Shown here: piece after piece, positions 59,989 to 64,000 of the stretch
Numbering within the stretch: the stretch's first letter is position 1
Layout of the letters: each line of letters opens with the position of its first letter
Assembly (NCBI RefSeq): GCF_008974285.1
Contig: NZ_BKZV01000001.1
Span: 853,319 to 917,318 of the forward strand
DNA from: Thermogemmatispora aurantia
GTDB taxonomy: Bacteria > Chloroflexota > Ktedonobacteria > Ktedonobacterales > Ktedonobacteraceae
Direction: 5' to 3'
DNA: 64,000 nt
Translations under genes and position numbers: made by a program
Notes under the pieces: generated by a model
Seen by the model: the letters and a program-made list of their open reading frames with translations, nothing else
The model's database searches: none
Told to the model about the DNA's origin: nothing

Positions 59989-61587
59989 ATGTCGGTGCCT
60001 TTTTTAGAGCAAGGAACCTACGAGTTACTGCAGCAGGTAGCGCGCTTCTTTGCAGAGCGGTCCCAGACCCAGGTCTATCTGGTAGGTGGGGCCTTGCGCA
60101 ACCTGCTGCTCGGCCAGCTCAGCGTTGATTGGGACCTGGTTGTCGTCGGCGAGGCGCCTCTGCTGGCGCGTCAACTGGCCGATACTCTCGGTGGCTACTA
60201 TGCCCATATGCATGAGAAGGCCAGCCGGGTTGTGGTGCGCACATCAGCGGGAGAGTGGACGCTCGATGTGGCACCATTGACGGGGGCCAGCATTGAGGAA
60301 GATCTGCGCCAGCGCGATTTTACAGTGAATGCCCTGGCGCTGCCCCTGGACGTCCTCTTGAGCCTGCCCTCTTCCTCCTCCCTGGCCTCCCTGCCGTGGA
60401 TCGATCCCTGTGGGGGCCTCGCTGATGCTCACGCGCGTCTGCTACGGGCGGTCAATACGGAGGTCTTTCGCTCCCGTCCGGTGCGTCTGCTGCGAGCCAT
60501 TCGCCTCGCCCGCCGCTACTCTCTGCAGATCGAGCCAGCCACAGAAGCCCTCATCCGCCGCGATGCTGAACTGCTAGCGACCGAGGTGGCAGAGCGCCTC
60601 CACGGCGAGCTATACAGGCTACTCGAACAGGAGGATGCCACCCGCAGTCTCCATCTGCTCGATCGCTACGGCCTGCTGACTGTGCTGGTACCAGAGCTGA
60701 TACCCGCTCGCGGCATGCCACAGCCCCCGCCCCATTACTGGGACGTTTTTGAGCACTCGCTAGAAACCCTGAGCGCCCTGGAAGCCGTGGCCCGCACGCT
60801 GTATCCTGATCCGCTGCCGCTGGATGAACTGTCCTGCTCTCCGTGGTGCCTGCCGCTGCTGATGGCCCCTGAGCAGACGGAGAAGATGGCCCAGCTGCGC
60901 GCTCTGGTAGCGGAGGCTAGCCGGCAGAACCTGCTGCAGCTCGCCGAGCTGACGAAACCAGCCTTGAAGCTGGCTGCCCTGCTGCACGATATCGGCAAAC
61001 CGGCCACTCTGAGCTACGATGAGCAAGGGATGAGCCATTTCTATGGCCACCAACAGGCTGGCGCGCCGCTCGCAGAGGATGTGATGAAACGCCTGAGTGC
61101 GAGCAGTCACGACCGCCATCTGGTGCGTCTGATAACGCTTCACCACATGCGTCCGGGCCAGCTCGCGCAGCAGGAGATTGTGACGCCACGCGCTATTCGT
61201 CGCTACTTTGTCGATCTGGGCGTGCAAGGCCTGCATGTGGCTCTTTTCTCATTGGCCGACCATGTCGCCACCTACGGCCCCGGCTATGGTGGGCGCCCCG
61301 CCGGAGCCTGGGAGGCGCATCTTAGCTGCGTGGCGCTGCTGCTGCGCAGCTACCTCTATGAGCGCGAGCGCTTTCTGCCAACACGCCTGCTGACGGGGCA
61401 CGAGCTGATGCGCCGCCTGGGACTGGAGCCTGGGCCCCTGATCGGCGAGTTGCTCGAAGTCATCGCTGAGGCGCGCGCCGAGGAGCGTATCCACTCGAAG
61501 GAGGAGGCCCTTTGGCTGGCCCGCGAGTATCTGCAGGCCCACGCAACTGGCAGCCGCGAGGCACTCGATCCTGACTCAGACACCTGA
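59989..61587 (+). CDS. CCA tRNA nucleotidyltransferase with HD domain
   Basis: A 532-residue class-II nucleotidyltransferase. The N-terminal domain has VYLVGGALRNLLLGQLSVDWDLVVVG (about 24-49), with the GG and DxD (DWD) catalytic motif, and RDFTVNALALPL. The helical head continues with RPVRLLRAIRLARRYSLQIEPAT. An HD domain follows with AALLHDIGKPATLS near residue 330. The enzyme adds or repairs the tRNA 3' CCA end; whether it does C, A or both cannot be settled from sequence alone. It begins at ATG 59989 directly after a GCAGAGAGAGAG site. Confidence 0.92.
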   Translation: MSVPFLEQGTYELLQQVARFFAERSQTQVYLVGGALRNLLLGQLSVDWDLVVVGEAPLLARQLADTLGGYYAHMHEKASRVVVRTSAGEWTLDVAPLTGASIEEDLRQRDFTVNALALPLDVLLSLPSSSSLASLPWIDPCGGLADAHARLLRAVNTEVFRSRPVRLLRAIRLARRYSLQIEPATEALIRRDAELLATEVAERLHGELYRLLEQEDATRSLHLLDRYGLLTVLVPELIPARGMPQPPPHYWDVFEHSLETLSALEAVARTLYPDPLPLDELSCSPWCLPLLMAPEQTEKMAQLRALVAEASRQNLLQLAELTKPALKLAALLHDIGKPATLSYDEQGMSHFYGHQQAGAPLAEDVMKRLSASSHDRHLVRLITLHHMRPGQLAQQEIVTPRAIRRYFVDLGVQGLHVALFSLADHVATYGPGYGGRPAGAWEAHLSCVALLLRSYLYERERFLPTRLLTGHELMRRLGLEPGPLIGELLEVIAEARAEERIHSKEEALWLAREYLQAHATGSREALDPDSDT

Positions 61588-61779
61588 CCAGTGTTGGCCA
61601 ATGGCTCAGTCAGGATAGCGCTCTCTTCACCAGCTTCCCAGGTAAGCCAGGCCGCCTGCTCACCTGGCGAGGCCGTTGCGTTGAGCCAGGCCCGTCCTCT
61701 GCTCTTGGCTCTGTTCTTACCCGGCAGCCAGCTCGACATCATAGCTCCGCACTCGTGCTCTGTTCCATTCAAAGACCCC

Positions 61780-61790
61780 GTGCTATAATA
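61780..61790 (+). promoter_or_regulatory. Extended -10 promoter of the DUF929 gene
   Basis: GTGCTATAATA, identical over 11 bases to the promoter at 30274-30284, lies about 75 bases upstream of the DUF929 start. Confidence 0.6.
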
Positions 61791-61864
61791 ACTGGCGATA
61801 CCCGGCAGCCAAACAATTCCTCAAGTCACCTGGTTCAACAATTCCCAAATAGGAAACGACAAGT

Positions 61865-63046
61865 ATGGCCAAAAAGCGCAAGAAAAATAGCGGCAGCGGC
61901 TCCTCGGCAGTCCAGCGACGGGCCCAGATCCAGGCGCAAGCGCAGCTACAGAGCCGCAGCCAGCAGAGCACCAGTGGAGCCAACGCCGGGGGAGTCCAGG
62001 GCGGCAATGCCTCCCCGAGCGCATCGGGAACAACGGGCGCCCCAACCAGGAGCGTCAGCACTTCCACTGCGCGCAGCAGCACACGTACGGAATCGACTAG
62101 CCGCCCGAGTAGCAGCGCTCGTCAGCCACAGCGCCGCTACACACGCCAGCGCATCAGTGGGCGGACACGCTGGCTCATCGTCGCCGGGGCCTTGGTTGTC
62201 GTGCTGGCAATCATTGGAGGCTTCATCTTCCTCTCGCAGCAGCACAGCAGCCCTGGAGCACGTGGCGGCACCGATCCCGAGGTTCTGAATACGGTCACTC
62301 GCCTCGACGCCAATCTGCTGGCCCAAATCGGGACTGGTGGCCAGAAGAATCCATTGCAGGCCGTCACAAACCGCGATCGTCTGGTAGGTCCCCACGGCAA
62401 GCCCGAGGTCTTCTACTGGGGTGCCGAGTTCTGCCCGTATTGCGCCGCGGAACGCTGGTCGCTGGTGGTCGCTCTGAGTCGCTTTGGCCACTTCAGCGCT
62501 CTTCCAGAGACGACCTCTTCCAGTAGCGATGTCTATCCCGATACGGCAACGTTCACCTTCTACGGCAGCAGCTACACCAGCTCCTATATTGATTTTGTGC
62601 CGCTGGAGGTGGAGGACCGCAATCAGCAGCCGCTACAGACGCCCAACCAGGATCAACAACAACTGGTGAACGCCCTCAATCCCAGCGGCGGCTTCCCTTT
62701 CCTGGACATCGCTAATATCTATATGTCGCAAGGCCAGACCGTCGACCCGGGGCTGCTCAGTGGTCTCTCGCAGAAGGATATCGCGATTCAGATGACCAAT
62801 TCAAGCACGTCCATTTCGAAGAGCATCCTGGGCGTGGCTAACTATCTGACGGCAGGGATCTGCGTGGCGACCAACGATCAACCGGCCAGCGTCTGTAAGG
62901 CTTCGTTTATTCAGACAATTGAGAAGCAGCTCCCACGGGTAGCCCTGGCCCGCTCTGACTCCGTGGCAGTCAACCTGACCTCGCTCAGCGAGGGCCTGCC
63001 ACCGACCAGTAGCAGCCGCCCGCGTAGCGGCAGCCGGTCCATCTAG
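61865..63046 (+). CDS. DUF929 membrane-anchored thioredoxin-like protein
   Basis: A 393-residue protein. The first 95 residues are Ser/Thr/Gln/Arg-rich and disordered. One transmembrane helix follows (about 99-122: [21 protein letters not shown]). The extracytoplasmic domain contains a redox motif [19 protein letters not shown], with a CPYC pair (near residues 189-192), a DUF929 thioredoxin-fold signature, then the [10 protein letters not shown] loop. A second pair of cysteines ([17 protein letters not shown]) lies near residue 345. It probably forms or shuffles disulfides outside the membrane; its electron partner is not visible. Starts at ATG 61865. Confidence 0.85.
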   Translation: MAKKRKKNSGSGSSAVQRRAQIQAQAQLQSRSQQSTSGANAGGVQGGNASPSASGTTGAPTRSVSTSTARSSTRTESTSRPSSSARQPQRRYTRQRISGRTRWLIVAGALVVVLAIIGGFIFLSQQHSSPGARGGTDPEVLNTVTRLDANLLAQIGTGGQKNPLQAVTNRDRLVGPHGKPEVFYWGAEFCPYCAAERWSLVVALSRFGHFSALPETTSSSSDVYPDTATFTFYGSSYTSSYIDFVPLEVEDRNQQPLQTPNQDQQQLVNALNPSGGFPFLDIANIYMSQGQTVDPGLLSGLSQKDIAIQMTNSSTSISKSILGVANYLTAGICVATNDQPASVCKASFIQTIEKQLPRVALARSDSVAVNLTSLSEGLPPTSSSRPRSGSRSI

Positions 63047-63577
63047 AAAATCTGTCTGTTTGCTCTCAAGCGGCTCGGGAGGCGGCTTCTGCCCTTCCGA
63101 GCCTGGCTGCACTACGGTTGACAAGCCTATCTAGATGACGTACCATTACCTTGTGACATTCCGCTGGGGCAGAAGTCGGGCGGCTTCTGCTGGAAGCTGT
63201 GCACGCACCATAGTGGGAGGCGGTTTCTCGCCAAGGGCTTCCCTGATGAGCGAGACAGGCGTGCGGCAAAACCGCAGATCCGTGGGAAGAGCGGGCCATC
63301 CCTCAACTGCAGGGATACACCCAGCTGCCCGTCTGCTCCCTCTGACCGCACCTATCCCGCGGTGGGGAGATGTTCCAGAATAAGAAAAGGATAGAGAGTG
63401 TCTGGCTGACTCGCAGTCAAGGCTGAAGCCTAGGAGGTAGGGAACTTGCCTCACCGCCGCTGGGACTGGACCCCGAGGCTGGCGGCGGCTTTCTCTGTTA
63501 CCAGGACCGTGGAGACAGCAGCCAGGCGCGCTTTCTCAGATCTGCTCGACCGACCGACCGACTGACTGGAGCCATCT
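63047..63577. other. Intergenic region, no supported gene
   Basis: About 530 bases between DUF929 and nadK. A GGCTCGG/CCGAGCC hairpin at about 63071-63106, just after the DUF929 stop, is a candidate terminator. A CCGCCGC/GGCGGCG stem occurs near 63455-63490. Short minus-strand frames here lack starts and ribosome sites worth reporting. Confidence 0.45.
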
Positions 63578-64000
63578 GTGAAGGTCATCGCCATATTCTA
63601 TCAGGGCCGCAAACAGCACACCGCTGAGGCTGCAGCCCAGATCGAACCATTCCTACGCCGCCGCGGCTACGAGGTCCGTAGTGTTGATATCCGCGAGGAG
63701 GGGGAGGAAACCCCCGAGGGGCTTTTGCAGGGCTGTGAGCTGGTCATCGTGCTAGGCGGCGATGGAACGATTTTGCACGCCGCACGCCTGTGTGCTGCCG
63801 ATGGCATTCCAATTGTAGGAGTAAAGTACGGGCGCGTCGGCTTTCTGACGGAACTGGAACCCCGCGATCTTCCCTACGAGCTTGTACACTATCTGGAGAA
63901 GGATGATTCGGTCTGGGTGGATACGCGCACGATGCTCACCGCCACCCTGGACCAGGAAGGACAAAGCGAGACCTTTCTGGCGCTCAATGACATTGTGATC
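63578..64000 (+). CDS. nadK: NAD kinase, 3' end outside window
   Basis: The gene begins with GTG at 63578, after TGGAG at a 7-base distance, and runs past the window end; 141 codons are visible. Motifs of the NAD kinase family: an N-terminal KVIAIFYQGRKQ strand, the diphosphate-binding VLGGDGTILHAAR (58-70) with the catalytic GGDGT loop, GVKYGRVGFLTEL, and the LALNDIVI at the visible end, where the canonical motif reads NE and here ND. It makes NADP from NAD using ATP or polyphosphate. As the gene is cut, the C-terminal part could not be checked. Confidence 0.94.
   Translation, partial: MKVIAIFYQGRKQHTAEAAAQIEPFLRRRGYEVRSVDIREEGEETPEGLLQGCELVIVLGGDGTILHAARLCAADGIPIVGVKYGRVGFLTELEPRDLPYELVHYLEKDDSVWVDTRTMLTATLDQEGQSETFLALNDIVI

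Noticed and set aside
63146..63454. Minus-strand frame of 102 codons between DUF929 and nadK
   Set aside because: No ribosome site or recognisable domain; overlaps hairpin-rich intergenic DNA.

Overview
The window looks like a chromosomal segment of a high-GC (about 58-60% by eye), probably thermophilic member of the Chloroflexota, most likely class Ktedonobacteria (Thermogemmatispora-like). This placement is inference. It rests on gene content: a Gram-positive-style Asp23/AmaP/DUF2273 trio, paired DUF1501/DUF1800 Tat-exported proteins, polyprenyl-phosphate sugar chemistry, many Chloroflexi-type regulators, and no outer-membrane genes. No rRNA, tRNA, transposase or CRISPR array was seen.

Layout. 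0-1.5 kb: Asp23-family/AmaP/DUF2273 envelope-stress cluster, entered mid-gene. 1.7-5.7 kb: ECF sigma factor with overlapping anti-sigma gene, an MscS-TM-like membrane protein and a soluble PAS histidine kinase. 5.7-19.7 kb: two SDR dehydrogenases, an alkylglycerone-phosphate-synthase-like flavoenzyme, a GntR/DUF1648 pair divergent from a CPBP protease, a duplicated-domain lipoprotein divergent from a MarR-ClC chloride channel operon, a stress protein and an OmpR-type two-component system. 19.9-23.8 kb: an accessory CRISPR/cyclic-oligoadenylate (cOA) island made of a Csx3-ATPase fusion, a CARF (NE0113-type) protein with a C-terminal LuxR-type HTH, a compact Card1/Can2-like CARF nuclease, and Csx15. 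24-29 kb: a four-CxxC proline-rich membrane protein, a Rae1/YacP-type NYN nuclease, and a lipid-linked-sugar operon (UbiA-type phosphoribosyltransferase, LPG-synthase-TM protein, polyprenol-phosphate mannose synthase). 29-35 kb: Crp, Mrp/ApbC ATPase, prephenate dehydratase, DUF983, a small zinc protein, a cytidylate-kinase-like protein. 35-39 kb: LysR regulator with acyl-CoA dehydrogenase, MaoC hydratase and a CitE-like lyase (possible leucine/itaconate-type acyl-CoA catabolism). 39.5-50 kb: a pseudokinase, DUF3311 plus sodium:solute symporter, a coiled-coil/DUF4352-like pair, DUF1501/DUF1800 pair, and a large mannosyltransferase-like membrane protein. 50-56.5 kb: response regulator, alpha/beta hydrolase, lipoyl synthase and a complete E1alpha/E1beta/E2 2-oxoacid dehydrogenase set. 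56.7-64 kb: FHA-PrsW fusion, a solitary Cas6, CCA-adding enzyme, DUF929 thioredoxin-like protein, and the start of NAD kinase.

The most interesting system is the cOA island at 19.9-23.8 kb. It combines a putative cOA-sensing transcription factor, a cOA-activated nuclease and two candidate ring nucleases, with no Cas10 effector or array in the window; the only other Cas gene is a lone Cas6 35 kb away. The regulatory DNA is also readable in places: perfect inverted repeats sit in the GntR and MarR control regions (the latter overlapping a TTGACA-18-TACAAT promoter), an 11-nt-period triple repeat lies upstream of the OmpR-type regulator, and extended -10 (TGnTATAAT-like) promoters recur across the window.
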